64,000 nucleotides of DNA from Ulvibacterium marinum (GCF_003626755.1 NZ_RBCJ01000002.1:1178001-1242000); one strand, 5' to 3'; counted from the stretch's first letter, positions 26,635-36,323 are shown. The notes: generated by a model not told the origin, from the sequence alone. Made by a program: numbers and translations.

Positions 26635-27717
26635 CTAAATGTTTATACAAAGTTCAATGCAATAAGAATTCCCCTGGGTAATTTTCAGGTCATAGGATGT
26701 ACCATAAATAAGGTCCAAGCGCTTTTGGACATTATCAAGTCCAATACCGCTGTGTACTTGTGGTCTCCCCTGCCCATTCTCGGTATTAACAACAGGAAGG
26801 CTATTCTCCACAATAAACAAAAACCGTTGCTCGCTTACTTCTGTCAAGATTCGAATCCAACTGGTCTCTAAATTAGAAGAGGGTCCATGTTTGAATGCAT
26901 TTTCAACAAAGGAAATCAAAACTAAAGGTGGGATTTTTTTGTCCTTGGTTTCGCCTGTTACTTTATAATCGATTTGCAGTTCATCACCATAGCGTATCTT
27001 TTCCAAAGCAATATAGTTCTCCAAATTGGCCAATTCACTCTCCACGGGCACCAGGGTCTCATTGGATTCATAGAGCATATAACTCATGATTTCCGATAGC
27101 TTCACGACCATATCCCCAGCCTTATCGCTTTTGGTCAGGATTAATCCATAAAGATTGTTCAAGGTATTAAAAAGAAAATGAGGCTGTAACTGGTGCTTTA
27201 AAAATCGAAGCTCGGTTTCCAATTTTTGGGTGAGCAAGTTTTTGGTCTTCCGTTCATAGACAATCTGCTGCTGGATAAATTTAATAATGGCCACCAAGGA
27301 AACCACAAACAAAAGATCCAAGGCCTTATAGACCATTTTAAAGACAAAAAAGGGTGCCTTTCCCCAAGCGCAGCACAATTCTCCGGAAAGCAAAAGCCAA
27401 GACTGCAAGGAACATATTTCCATGGTCCTAAGTACCATGGCCCCAAGAAAACAAAGTGTTAGGGTTAGGAACAAGAGCGAGAAATAGCGCCTCTTTGCAG
27501 AGAATCGCGGCAGCAGATAGTAGATAACAAAATAGGTAATGGTCAGTTTAATGGGAAGCACAAAAAGCTCCACCAAAAGCCAATCCGCATAATTGCCATC
27601 CGAATAGGAGTTGGTGTTTACCAACGCATAAAACCCCCACCAACTGCACCAGTATAATACATGACGGGATATGCGTTCCCATGTCCATTTTTCATATACC
27701 TTGGAGAACAAAAACAT
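26635..27717 (-). CDS. LytS/YehU-type sensor histidine kinase
   Basis: A protein of 360 residues from the ATG at 27717 (a GTG at 27732 would add five residues). Four membrane segments lie in the first 160 residues (HVLYWCSWWGFYALV, LFVLPIKLTITYFVIYYLL, YFSLLFLTLTLCFLGAMVL, ALDLLFVVSLVAIIKFI). The His_kinase domain has LRFLKHQLQPHFLFNTLNNLYGL, with the phospho-acceptor His in QPHFLFN, and the ATPase part has ENAFKHGP and GIGLDNVQKRLDLIYG. It lies 3 bases before the LytTR gene, so the two form an operon. Confidence 0.9.
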   Translation of the reverse strand: MFLFSKVYEKWTWERISRHVLYWCSWWGFYALVNTNSYSDGNYADWLLVELFVLPIKLTITYFVIYYLLPRFSAKRRYFSLLFLTLTLCFLGAMVLRTMEICSLQSWLLLSGELCCAWGKAPFFVFKMVYKALDLLFVVSLVAIIKFIQQQIVYERKTKNLLTQKLETELRFLKHQLQPHFLFNTLNNLYGLILTKSDKAGDMVVKLSEIMSYMLYESNETLVPVESELANLENYIALEKIRYGDELQIDYKVTGETKDKKIPPLVLISFVENAFKHGPSSNLETSWIRILTEVSEQRFLFIVENSLPVVNTENGQGRPQVHSGIGLDNVQKRLDLIYGTSYDLKITQGNSYCIELCINI

Positions 27718-27834
27718 TGTACTAAAATACACAACCTTAGATCATTAGCGTTTCCAAAAGCTACCAACACGGATTTTATTCATACGAACGGAGCCTTTTT
27801 TAGTACAAACATTTGGGCTCGACCTCCTTCCCAT

Positions 27835-28290
27835 TCACGTTTTAAGCTTCACCGTCCATTCAAAATTAAAGGTGGACACCACTACCCCATCTTCATTGAT
27901 CCCCGTGGACTTCATCCAAAAGGTCTGTCCTTCCCCCGTTTCGATAGTTTTTCTTAGGGCCTCCCCTACCAAATGACCGTCTTCACAAGTAAACGTAATC
28001 TTGCCTGTGGCCTTTTTTGAAAAGTTGGCCTTGTTGCTCGCTACCAACATGGAAATCCGTTTCCCGCTGTCCCGAATCTGGGTAATGACCATGGCCCCGG
28101 TACTCAGTTCGGCTGCCATACCCTGAACAGCCCAAAACAAACTTTTGAACGGGTTTTGATTGAACCACCGATGCCTAACGGTTACTACCGCCTTGTTTTT
28201 ATCCATATACCGCAACCGAACGCCACACCACCATGCCGACGGAAGTTTAAAGAATGTAAAAGTGTTGAATTTGCCCGTGGATACTGCCAT
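27835..28290 (-). CDS. DUF4442 hot-dog fold protein
   Basis: A protein of 151 residues. The PPSAWWCGVRLRYMDKNKAVV beginning (here LPSAWWCGVRL) and HRWFNQNPFKSLFWAVQGMAAELSTGAM core match DUF4442, a hot-dog thioesterase-like family. The role is presumed to be acyl-thioester hydrolysis. It is monocistronic and divergent from the DUF4870 gene. Confidence 0.8.
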   Translation of the reverse strand: MAVSTGKFNTFTFFKLPSAWWCGVRLRYMDKNKAVVTVRHRWFNQNPFKSLFWAVQGMAAELSTGAMVITQIRDSGKRISMLVASNKANFSKKATGKITFTCEDGHLVGEALRKTIETGEGQTFWMKSTGINEDGVVVSTFNFEWTVKLKT

Positions 28291-28372
28291 TATGCCCTAT
28301 TTTGTCCTTAAAAGTATTGAAAATAATCAAAACCATATTTGTTAATTTATTGTTAAATCTTAGTACTATGTT

Positions 28373-28404
28373 TTGCAAAGTACCTTCTTTTAGCCATATA
28401 TTTG
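28373..28404 (+). promoter_or_regulatory. Consensus Bacteroidetes promoter
   Basis: TTG (28373-28375), 21 bases, TATATTTG (28397-28404) matches the -33/-7 consensus of the Bacteroidetes primary sigma factor. It is placed 19 bases before the DUF4870 start. Confidence 0.7.
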
Positions 28405-28423
28405 CATAAGAAAATAATAGGTG

Positions 28424-28906
28424 ATGGAAAATACTTTGAGCAAACACGAAAAAAATCTATCCGCAATTATACATGCGTCTACCTTTTCCAAGTTCTTCAT
28501 TCCCTTTGGAAATTTCATATTGCCTTTGGTCTTATGGACGGCCAATAAGAAAGAGTACGAATTTGTGAACTATAATGGAAAACAGGTCTTGAACTTTCAG
28601 ATAAGCCTGCTCCTCTATTCTATTGTAGCTGGTTTAATAAGTATTCCCTTTTTCGTGGGCTTTCTTCCTGATTTGTTCAATTTTTCCCATTTCGGTTTTG
28701 ATGGCCTCAATAATCTTAACAACCTCAACTTCCATTTTGATAGTGATAATTTTAGGTTTGGGAGGTGGATGTGGCCCTTAGGTGCCGTGGGATTGTTACA
28801 GGGTGCCCTCTTTATCGTCAATATTGTATATACCATCTTAGGGACAATTCGGACCAATGAAGGGCAGTCTTTTAAATACCCCATAACCATAAATTTTATA
28901 AAATGA
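28424..28906 (+). CDS. DUF4870 family membrane protein
   Basis: A protein of 160 residues from the ATG at 28424 (a GTG directly before it adds one residue). The family pattern is clear: an N-terminal HEKNLSAIIHASTFSKFFIPFGNFILPLVLWTANKKE-like segment in which the Asn-rich, Lys-rich loop follows the first membrane helix, then FVNYNGKQVLNFQISLLLYS and two more helices. Function unknown. It is the first gene of a four-gene run (DUF4870, SnoaL-like, PadR, PspC) and overlaps the next gene by ATGA. Confidence 0.85.
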   Translation: MENTLSKHEKNLSAIIHASTFSKFFIPFGNFILPLVLWTANKKEYEFVNYNGKQVLNFQISLLLYSIVAGLISIPFFVGFLPDLFNFSHFGFDGLNNLNNLNFHFDSDNFRFGRWMWPLGAVGLLQGALFIVNIVYTILGTIRTNEGQSFKYPITINFIK

Positions 28907-29412
28907 TATATCTCGTAAAATACATCATATTTTTTATCCTATTTCTTGTTCACTCTTTAGTTGGGGCTCAAGTAAATCAGGAATCGGAACTGTTCCAAGC
29001 ATTGAAGGAAAAGGATAGCATCTTATTTGATGCCGCCTTTAACCGATGTGATACCGAGACCATGGCCAATTTGTTCAGCGAAGACTTTGAATTTTATCAC
29101 GATAAGGGAGGAGTCACTTTCGGTAAAAGCAACTTCTTGAAACCTATGGAAGAAAACTGTGCAAAGAGAAACCCTAATGACCCACAACCCGCAAAGAGAA
29201 TTTTGTTGAACGATTCCCTTGAGGTTTTTCCCCTATATAAAGAAGGTGAAATCTATGGTGCCATTCAACATGGTATACATCGGTTTGAATTTCTAAATGG
29301 AGATAAGGAATATCAAAAAGGGGATATCGCAAAGTTTACCCATGTTTGGGTCTTGGACCAGGACGCTTGGAAGATAAAGCGAGAATTAAGTTATGACCAT
29401 CGATCAATGTAA
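28903..29412 (+). CDS. Secreted DUF4440/SnoaL-like (NTF2 fold) protein
   Basis: A protein of 169 residues with a signal peptide (FILFLVHSLVGAQ). The NTF2-like core has LFDAAFNRCDTETMANLFSEDFEFYHDKGG, in which CDTETMxxLxxxDFEFYHD is the family pattern, and the end WVLDQDAWKIKRELSYDHR. NTF2-fold proteins of this type are often of unknown ligand. It is translationally coupled to the DUF4870 gene through a 4-base overlap. Confidence 0.8.
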   Translation: MIYLVKYIIFFILFLVHSLVGAQVNQESELFQALKEKDSILFDAAFNRCDTETMANLFSEDFEFYHDKGGVTFGKSNFLKPMEENCAKRNPNDPQPAKRILLNDSLEVFPLYKEGEIYGAIQHGIHRFEFLNGDKEYQKGDIAKFTHVWVLDQDAWKIKRELSYDHRSM

Positions 29413-29577
29413 TAGGAATTACCAAAGGGTATTCATCACACCCTAAAAAAGGAGTTTAACCGTCAATCAAATCAATTAGGATGTTTATTCATCAGTCAAA
29501 AAACGAACAGTTAATCTATGCAGACTACCACTTCAAATACAGGAAAGAAAGCGTCGCATAAAAAGAAAAAAGAAATT

Positions 29578-29913
29578 ATGAACGTAGAAAATACAAAAGC
29601 ACAGATGCGCAAGGGGGTTTTGGAGTATTGCATACTGTCCATCCTCAATGGAAAGGACAAGTATGCCTCCGAAATTCTGGGGACGTTGAAGGATGCTAAA
29701 ATGCTAGTAGTAGAAGGCACCATCTATCCCTTGCTCACCCGTTTAAAAAATGCGGGGCTGCTGAACTATCGTTGGGAAGAATCCACTTCCGGGCCGCCAC
29801 GAAAATACTATACGCTAACAGAAACCGGAAAAATGTTCTTAAAGGAGCTGGATACTACATGGGACGAATTGCGAAAGGCCACTAATCTGGTAACCAACAA
29901 AAAAAACAATTAA
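29578..29913 (+). CDS. PadR-family transcriptional regulator
   Basis: A protein of 111 residues from the ATG at 29578, the usual length of the short PadR group; an upstream ATG at 29518 would add a Lys-rich stretch with no counterpart in the family. The winged helix is MRKGVLEYCILSILNGKDKYASEIL ... VVEGTIYPLLTRLKNAGLL with the conserved YPLLxRLxxxGLL and GPPRKYYTLTETGK. In Bacteroidetes this gene regularly precedes a PspC gene, as it does here (3-base gap), and probably represses the operon. Confidence 0.92.
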   Translation: MNVENTKAQMRKGVLEYCILSILNGKDKYASEILGTLKDAKMLVVEGTIYPLLTRLKNAGLLNYRWEESTSGPPRKYYTLTETGKMFLKELDTTWDELRKATNLVTNKKNN

Positions 29914-29916
29914 AAA

Positions 29917-31743
29917 ATGAACAAGACAGTAAATATAAATCTCGCCAATATACTTTTTCATATTGATGAAGATGCGTACAACAAAATGCGCCGTTATCTA
30001 GAGGCCATAAAACGTTCCTTTGCCAATACACCGGGGAGCGATGAAATTCTAGCCGATATTGAAGCAAGAATAGCCGAACTTTTCCAAGAAAAAATGGAAA
30101 ATGAGCGCCAGGTCATCACTCAAACACAAGTAGACGAGGTTATTACCATAATGGGACAGCCCGAAGACTACATGGTAGATGAGGATATTTTTGAGGACGA
30201 ACCAAGCCCCAAGACCGAACCAAGGCGCGTAAAAAAACTATATCGGGATACCGAACAGAAATATGTGGCTGGCGTATCCTCTGGTTTGGGACATTATTTG
30301 GGCATTGATCCCTTATGGATACGTCTTCTTTGGATATTCCTTACCATAGGTTCCGGGGGAGGTTTCATTCTTATCTATGGCCTGTTATGGATATTGATTC
30401 CCGAAGCCGCCAGCACCGCCCAAAAATTGGATATGCGAGGCGAGGCCATCAATATCAGCAATATAGAACGCAAGGTAAAGGAAGGGTTCGAGGATGTTGC
30501 CGAGAAGGTAAAAAGTGTGGATTATGAAAAGGTAGGGAACCAGGTAAAGAGCGGTGGAAAGACTTTTTTTGATACTTTGGGGGACATTGTTCTTTTCTTT
30601 TTTAAGATTATTGCGAAATTCATTGGGATCATATTGATTATAGTTGGCGCGGCAACAATTATAGGGTTGTTTATAGGCCTGTTGACCGTTGGTATCGCCG
30701 ATGTAGTCCATATCCCTGGAATAGACTTTTATAACATTGTAAATTCTAGCAGTGTCCCTGTGTGGCTTATGTCCTTATTGGTGTTTTTTGCCATTGGTAT
30801 TCCGTTCTTCTTCCTACTCTATTTGGGACTCAAGATTTTGGTCACTAACCTTAAGTCCATTGGAAATGTCGCCAAATTTACCCTGTTGGGATTGTGGCTG
30901 ATTTCAATTATTATGCTTATCATCTTTGGGGTACGGCAGGCAGCGGCCCACGCCTATTCCGGAAGTACTACGGTAGAGGATACTTTTTATATAGACAGCC
31001 CTGCGGATACTTTGAATATTACCATTCTGTCCTCCGAACTTATCGACCAAGGAAGACATATCCGTATGGATGATATGCACCTCATCTATAATGATCAAGG
31101 CGAGGAAGTCTTACTTTCGGAGGACGTGCGTTTTACCATAAAAAAATCCAAAGATTCCGTCATACAATTAAAAATGCGTAAGGAAGCGAATGGATCATCT
31201 TTTAATGAGGCCAGGGGAACTGCGGAAAAAATAGAATACGATTATCGTATGGAGGGCAACAACCTTATTTTGGACAATTACCTGACGACCGCCCGCGATA
31301 ACAAATTCAAGGACCAGGAGGTAAGGGTAGAACTGTTCATTCCCGTCGGTACCGTTATCAACTATGAAAAGGACAATGGTCGTTGTTGGACCTTAAGGGC
31401 AGACAACAATCGCGACCTTAATGGATGTGATATGAGCGATTACACCTGGAAAATGGCTCGAAATGGGGAGTTGAACTGTTTGGACTGCCCCGAGGAGCTA
31501 AACGAAGAAACCAGTGAAAATGGTGAAAATAAAATTATTATCAATGGAGATGGCATAGACATCAATATTGAGGAGGATGGGGAGTCCTTCAAATTAAAAG
31601 TCAATGAAGACGGTGTAAAAATGAAGGCAAGTGATGGGGACAATGATAAGGTGGATATTAATATCGACGGTGACGGCAACAGCTTTGAAATGAAAATTGA
31701 GGAAGACGGGGTCACCACAAAAAAAACAATAACAAAGGATTAG
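29917..31743 (+). CDS. PspC-domain envelope stress membrane protein
   Basis: A protein of 608 residues. An N-terminal cytosolic segment (NKTVNINLANILFHIDEDAY) is followed by a PspC domain (about 108-165; KLYRDTEQKYVAGVSSGLGHYLGIDPLWIRLLWI), three to four further membrane helices (about 220-340) and a large C-terminal extracytoplasmic domain of beta type. The last 100 residues are acidic repeats (IEEDGESFKLKVNEDG, with EDG recurring every 25-30 residues). PspC is part of phage-shock-like membrane stress systems. The gene follows padR directly and precedes a GIN-domain lipoprotein. Confidence 0.88.
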   Translation: MNKTVNINLANILFHIDEDAYNKMRRYLEAIKRSFANTPGSDEILADIEARIAELFQEKMENERQVITQTQVDEVITIMGQPEDYMVDEDIFEDEPSPKTEPRRVKKLYRDTEQKYVAGVSSGLGHYLGIDPLWIRLLWIFLTIGSGGGFILIYGLLWILIPEAASTAQKLDMRGEAINISNIERKVKEGFEDVAEKVKSVDYEKVGNQVKSGGKTFFDTLGDIVLFFFKIIAKFIGIILIIVGAATIIGLFIGLLTVGIADVVHIPGIDFYNIVNSSSVPVWLMSLLVFFAIGIPFFFLLYLGLKILVTNLKSIGNVAKFTLLGLWLISIIMLIIFGVRQAAAHAYSGSTTVEDTFYIDSPADTLNITILSSELIDQGRHIRMDDMHLIYNDQGEEVLLSEDVRFTIKKSKDSVIQLKMRKEANGSSFNEARGTAEKIEYDYRMEGNNLILDNYLTTARDNKFKDQEVRVELFIPVGTVINYEKDNGRCWTLRADNNRDLNGCDMSDYTWKMARNGELNCLDCPEELNEETSENGENKIIINGDGIDINIEEDGESFKLKVNEDGVKMKASDGDNDKVDINIDGDGNSFEMKIEEDGVTTKKTITKD

Positions 31744-31852
31744 TTCAACCGTTGTTAACGACAGTTTGGAACGCCAATAGCACAGTTCAGTAGAATAAAT
31801 AGGTAACAATACAGCATAAGAACGAATTTTACATCAATCTAAAACAACAATC

Positions 31853-32587
31853 ATGACAACACTAGTTAAAATTACAATTGCATTTTTAGTTACGCTCTTT
31901 TTATCATCCTGTGCCTTTGATATTAACCTCGGGGATTTTGGGCCGGGCAAAAAAGGCAACGGAATCGTAGTAGAAGAAAACCGTACAGTAAGGGAGGATT
32001 TTACGGAAATTTCCGCATCCGAAGGTCTACATGTATATGTAACCCAAGCGGACGATTTTGAAATCACGGTAGAGGCCGATGAGAACATAATAGACCTGAT
32101 CGGTACGGATATTAAAAATGGAAGACTACGGGTCCATGCTATTGAGAATATTGGTAGGGCCACCAAAAAAATCTATGTTTCCCTTCCTGAAGTTACTGCC
32201 TTAAAAAGTTCCAGCGGAGCACATCTAAATACAAAAAATACCGTGGAAACGGATAAATTGGAAATAGATTCCAGCAGCGGATCAAATTTAAATGTAGAAT
32301 TTGTGGCCGGTGACGTAGACATTGATGCCAGTAGCGGAGCTAACCTCAATTTATTAGGAGAGGCTAAAGTTGCCTATATCGATGTTAGTAGCGGTGGTAA
32401 TATTAATGCCAGGCAATTGGATACCAAAACCTGCCATGCAGATGCCAGTAGTGGTGGCAATCTAAGTGTTAGCGTGTCGGAATCCCTTACCGCGGATGCC
32501 AGTAGTGGCGGGAATATATCCTATTCCGGACAGGCCTCCGTACAGAGCAAAAAAAACTTATCGGGGAGCATTACTAAGCGGGATTGA
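31853..32587 (+). CDS. Head-GIN domain (DUF2807) lipoprotein
   Basis: A protein of 244 residues with a lipobox (FLVTLFLSSC, Cys near residue 20). The DUF2807 beta-helix repeats are obvious: SSGAHLN, SSSGSNLN, SSGANLN, SSGGNIN, SSGGNLS and SSGGNIS recur at about 20-residue steps. These domains form right-handed beta-solenoids. In Bacteroidetes they accompany PspC/PadR operons and are presumed to act at the cell surface or periplasm. A strong terminator follows. Confidence 0.9.
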   Translation: MTTLVKITIAFLVTLFLSSCAFDINLGDFGPGKKGNGIVVEENRTVREDFTEISASEGLHVYVTQADDFEITVEADENIIDLIGTDIKNGRLRVHAIENIGRATKKIYVSLPEVTALKSSSGAHLNTKNTVETDKLEIDSSSGSNLNVEFVAGDVDIDASSGANLNLLGEAKVAYIDVSSGGNINARQLDTKTCHADASSGGNLSVSVSESLTADASSGGNISYSGQASVQSKKNLSGSITKRD

Positions 32588-32606
32588 ACCTAGGGATAAC
32601 CTGAAA

Positions 32607-32640
32607 CAAAACCCCCGACGGATATCCGTCGGGAGTTTTG
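32607..32640 (+). terminator. Strong Rho-independent terminator
   Basis: CCCGACGGAT-ATCCGTCGGG (32614-32633) is a perfect 20-base palindrome, extended by CAAAAC and GTTTTG arms with T-rich sequence after it. It ends the padR-pspC-GIN cluster. Confidence 0.9.
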
Positions 32641-32689
32641 CTTTTGTAAAAAGTAGGTTTATCTATACAGGATTTTTTGTTAAACCCGT

Positions 32690-33397
32690 TTACGGTATTG
32701 TAAAAGTCCATGTTTCTGAATAGCTACTATGTATACCATCGGTGGCTTTTATCCGCCAATAGTAAACCGTGTCCGGATCAACATCTACCATTATCCCAGT
32801 AGTGGTCATTTCCTGCCATTCTTCCGGTGGTTCCTGTTTGCCATCTACCGTATCCAAAAAGAGGGTATAGGCCAGGGTGTCATTATCCGTATCACTACCG
32901 GACCATTTTAGTTCTATTTGCCCACTTTCCGGAGTAACTGAACCCCCGTTTACCGGGGACATTTGCTCCGAGGGAAAAGGCGCATAATTGGCCGTACCAT
33001 TACCCGCCAAATAAAATTTCCAATTTTCACTTAGCGAATTCTCGACGGCATTGGATGATTTTGCGGTTATGGTCCATGAAAATGGTAGGCCTTTTTCCAA
33101 AACCACTTTGGTAGAGGTTTCCGAAATATCGGAAATCAAGATTTCTTTTTGGGTATTCAAATTCTGAACATTCAAATCATAGTTTTCTGCATTTTCCAAC
33201 TTTTGCCATGAAAAAAATACTTCGCTTTCTGTCTTCGAAATAGAAACCCCATCCTCACACACTTTATCCTTTTCCGGAACATTGAGTTCTACGGCTTTCA
33301 ACATAACCTTATTAGCTTCAGAGGAAAGTGTATCATCGTTTTTGGAACACTGTAAAGTCAACAGTACGCATACAAGATATATAGCGGATTTTTTCAT
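32690..33397 (-). CDS. Lipoprotein with FN3-like domains
   Basis: A protein of 235 residues with a lipobox (LVCVLLTLQC). Two fibronectin-III-like modules are visible: about 55-130 (FFSWQKLENAENYDLNV ... LPFSWTITAKSS) and about 140-230 (IELKWSGSDTDNDTLAYTLFLDT ... VYYWRIKATDGIHSSYSETWTF). The latter is the form common in surface proteins of Bacteroidetes. It lies 2 bases after the T9SS protein on the same strand, so it is probably a partner exported with it. No enzymatic motif is seen. Confidence 0.75.
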   Translation of the reverse strand: MKKSAIYLVCVLLTLQCSKNDDTLSSEANKVMLKAVELNVPEKDKVCEDGVSISKTESEVFFSWQKLENAENYDLNVQNLNTQKEILISDISETSTKVVLEKGLPFSWTITAKSSNAVENSLSENWKFYLAGNGTANYAPFPSEQMSPVNGGSVTPESGQIELKWSGSDTDNDTLAYTLFLDTVDGKQEPPEEWQEMTTTGIMVDVDPDTVYYWRIKATDGIHSSYSETWTFTIP

Positions 33398-33399
33398 TT

Positions 33400-36111
33400 T
33401 TATTGTTTTAGTATTTTAAAGGAATGTTTCAATGTTTTGCCTTCCAGATAAACCATGTAAACGGCTGGGGAAAGGTTTTCAAGATTTAATCCAATATGTC
33501 TATCACCCGTAATTCCATAACTGCTTTCTTGAACTAGACTACCATCAACCATGGTTATCCGTATTGCAATTTCCAAATCGGTGCCGGGTACAATAATTGA
33601 CAAAGGGCCAGGGGTAGGGTTTGGATAAAATGTAGGTGCTTCGGATACAAAAATTTCCTCTTCATAAACGCCTTGGCAATCCAACCCGGTATTCACTTTT
33701 AATGTGTTCATACCTGCTTTTAAGGTCAAGGAAAGCTCTTGCTCGGTATAAACGTTCATATCCCCATTGAGTGTAACATTGTAGGATCCGCTCCCCATCA
33801 GGCTTAAGGATAATCGTTTATTTCCAATATCCATGCTGCTAATGGCCTGTAATGACTGTGGTTCGGTTACAGCTACTTCAAAACATTGCTCATATCCTTC
33901 CTTTTCTGCAATACGGAAACAAACTTCATATATTCCTTTCTCCAGTCCGTGAAGCGTTTGGCTATACGTACTGGAAGTCAGCACAAAAACCTCTTCCCCA
34001 TTAACAATGGTACGGTAGTCAAAATCCTGATTTTTGGCGGAAATGGCTATGGCTCCGTTGGCCATTCCAATACATGAGGTGCCAATGGCCTCCACCATAA
34101 AATTATCAGATGATAGGGATATAGTTTCGCAGCCCCATGGATTTACCTGAGCTCCCGAAGTTGTATTGGCACATTGGTCCATAGTGTTCGGTACCCCATC
34201 GTTATCCCTATCCAAATCGATATATTGTATCAACACAGTTTCTATGGGAAGGCTGGGGTTTCCAGCCAAATCCCGAGCTACATCTATATTGTCATTAAAA
34301 AACTGTAACTCCCCCTCAATAAGCGGTGTTACTTCCAGCGTATATTCCCGTCCTTCTACAACTTCCACCAAGGTTCCCAAGGAGGCCATTGGATTCCCAA
34401 AAGCATCCAAGTTGACCAATATAGGGGATGGTGCCAATTGGGTTATAGGTTCATTTGATTGCAACTGCAATGTAAATAGTCCGTTCACCTCCGTCTGTGG
34501 ATTGTGTATGTTCAGAATTGGTCTAGTGGCGTCATAAATAACGGATATTTCCACCAATGGATTACTGTCGTTACCAGCCAGATCACGTGCCATTCCTATA
34601 AACTCGTTAAAAAATATAAGCTCTCCTTCTACTGTTGGCGTTACTTCAAGGGTATACTCCAATCCTTCGGTTATGGTAATCAATTCACCCAATGTTGCCG
34701 TACCCCTACCATTAATAGCTGGTGCTACTTCAACTGGATTCGGGGCCAAATCGGTTATGGGCTCGTCGAACACAAGCTCTAAAACAAAAGGGCCGTTGAC
34801 CATATCCGACACGTTTTGTAGACTCGGCGAGGGTGCAGTGACATCCGTACTAAAACTGATTTCTTCACCATAGAAGGCATCGGTTCCATCGCCCGCATAA
34901 GCTCGGAGATAATAGGTGGTATTCTCCGTAAGGCCGGTAATATTAGCACTAAATTCTCCTAGGGCAATGGCATCTGTAATCACTGTTTTATTGTCCGCAA
35001 TAGTGGTGTTTTCGGTCGTAGACCACGCAAAACCGTATTCGTTGATATTTGGGTTATCCAGGTTGAGAAGATTACCGTTGGCTATTACCGTAGTAGATGT
35101 TCTTTCACTAATTTGATCGGTTCTAACTATAGGGTCAAATTGTTGCCATTGTAGGTATGGATAACCATCATTGTTGATGTTGTCAATTTTCCAAATATCG
35201 GTAAAATCCCAGCCCACGGTAGTAAACGTGATTTCTTGTTTCATTTCGGCCGTAGTTTTACCCACTCCGCCTTGGCTTGTAGATTTATTGGATGTTTCGG
35301 TATCCCAGAAAGATGTACTTAGAGAATAAGGTCCGAAATCTACATATCCATTCAAACCTCCCGAAAACCCAGAACTTCTTACTTCCCCTGTACTGTAGCT
35401 ATAGGTTATATTATTATTTGCATTTTCCCCACTCAAACCTCCTTGAGTACCATTACCCGTTGTAACTACCCTAGAATAACTATTGTTAATCGATCCATAA
35501 TTGGCCCCGGTAATTCCTCCCAATAAAATTGGTGCGGCAACAGCACCTGTGCTATAACATTGATTTATGGTACCTAAATTTCTTCCTACCAAACTACCGG
35601 TTACATTTGACCCCACAATATCGACATCTTGTAACCCCAACTTTTTCAACTCACTTCCAGACTGATTGTAACCAATAAAACCAACAAAGTTCATGGTTGG
35701 CCTGTTGATGTATAAATCTGTAATTAGATGTCCGTTACCATCATAAATGCCACTAAACCTATTGGCATCTACACCAATAGGCGAAAACCCTTGGTTAGTG
35801 CCTGTACTGTTAGCATCATTATCGTCATTGAATAAATCACCATCAATATTATCATCCGAATCATCCCAAAATTGAGTTTCGAACGCATTAATATTCGATG
35901 TTTGTATAAAATGCTTATCCATGGCGGTTGGAGTCTGTGCAATCCATGATAAATGACCAAGGGTAGAAATTTGGTAGGGATCCGCTTCGGTACCGGAGCC
36001 TATAGGTGCCACAGCAGTGGTCTGGCTACGCAACGGCAGGGACAGGAGTAACAAGAATAGAAATACAAAACTGAATTCTTTGAAAGTGGAGATCATAGGT
36101 GGGTATTCCAT
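33400..36111 (-). CDS. Large T9SS-secreted surface protein with GLUG, Ig-like, FN3 and TSP3 modules
   Basis: A protein of 903 residues (the start may also be ATG 36096). A signal peptide is followed by GLUG-type repeats (about 100-270; FVGFIGYNQSGSELKKLGL, GSLVGRNLG, GGITGANYGSINNSYS, GLSGENANNNITYSYSTG). Next come an FN3-like module, two tandem Ig-like modules with near-identical internal sentences (PLVEISVIYD / LPIETVLIQY and the twice-occurring LEYTLEVTP, ARDLAGN), a TSP3 calcium loop (DLDRDNDGVPNTMDQCAN) and a C-terminal type A T9SS sorting domain (FYPNPTPGPLSI ... YMVYLEGKTLKHSFKILKQ). The ligand is unknown; adhesion is the likely role. Confidence 0.88.
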   Translation of the reverse strand: MEYPPMISTFKEFSFVFLFLLLLSLPLRSQTTAVAPIGSGTEADPYQISTLGHLSWIAQTPTAMDKHFIQTSNINAFETQFWDDSDDNIDGDLFNDDNDANSTGTNQGFSPIGVDANRFSGIYDGNGHLITDLYINRPTMNFVGFIGYNQSGSELKKLGLQDVDIVGSNVTGSLVGRNLGTINQCYSTGAVAAPILLGGITGANYGSINNSYSRVVTTGNGTQGGLSGENANNNITYSYSTGEVRSSGFSGGLNGYVDFGPYSLSTSFWDTETSNKSTSQGGVGKTTAEMKQEITFTTVGWDFTDIWKIDNINNDGYPYLQWQQFDPIVRTDQISERTSTTVIANGNLLNLDNPNINEYGFAWSTTENTTIADNKTVITDAIALGEFSANITGLTENTTYYLRAYAGDGTDAFYGEEISFSTDVTAPSPSLQNVSDMVNGPFVLELVFDEPITDLAPNPVEVAPAINGRGTATLGELITITEGLEYTLEVTPTVEGELIFFNEFIGMARDLAGNDSNPLVEISVIYDATRPILNIHNPQTEVNGLFTLQLQSNEPITQLAPSPILVNLDAFGNPMASLGTLVEVVEGREYTLEVTPLIEGELQFFNDNIDVARDLAGNPSLPIETVLIQYIDLDRDNDGVPNTMDQCANTTSGAQVNPWGCETISLSSDNFMVEAIGTSCIGMANGAIAISAKNQDFDYRTIVNGEEVFVLTSSTYSQTLHGLEKGIYEVCFRIAEKEGYEQCFEVAVTEPQSLQAISSMDIGNKRLSLSLMGSGSYNVTLNGDMNVYTEQELSLTLKAGMNTLKVNTGLDCQGVYEEEIFVSEAPTFYPNPTPGPLSIIVPGTDLEIAIRITMVDGSLVQESSYGITGDRHIGLNLENLSPAVYMVYLEGKTLKHSFKILKQ

Positions 36112-36173
36112 GGGTGTTATACGCTTTTCATCGATTTAGGACAATAAACATAGAAAGAACGAAAGTGATTATA

Positions 36174-36209
36174 TTACTTATGTTGTAAAACAACATCTTA
36201 TGTAAGTAA
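36174..36209. repeat. Inverted repeat in the divergent region before the dipeptide epimerase
   Basis: ATGTTGT-AAA-ACAACAT (36180-36196) is a perfect 7-3-7 inverted repeat; TTACTTA (36174-36180) and TAAGTAA (36203-36209) add an outer pair that is not exactly concentric. It lies 63 bases upstream of the T9SS protein start and could be an operator for that gene. Confidence 0.4.
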
Positions 36210-36323
36210 AATCCTTAATTTGTGTGGTCCATATAGGTTAATATTCTAATTTACAACAGTTTTGTTTGGATTATACACCGGTTCGGGAAGGGCCTTCCCC
36301 AAAATCTTTATTAGAAAACGCTA

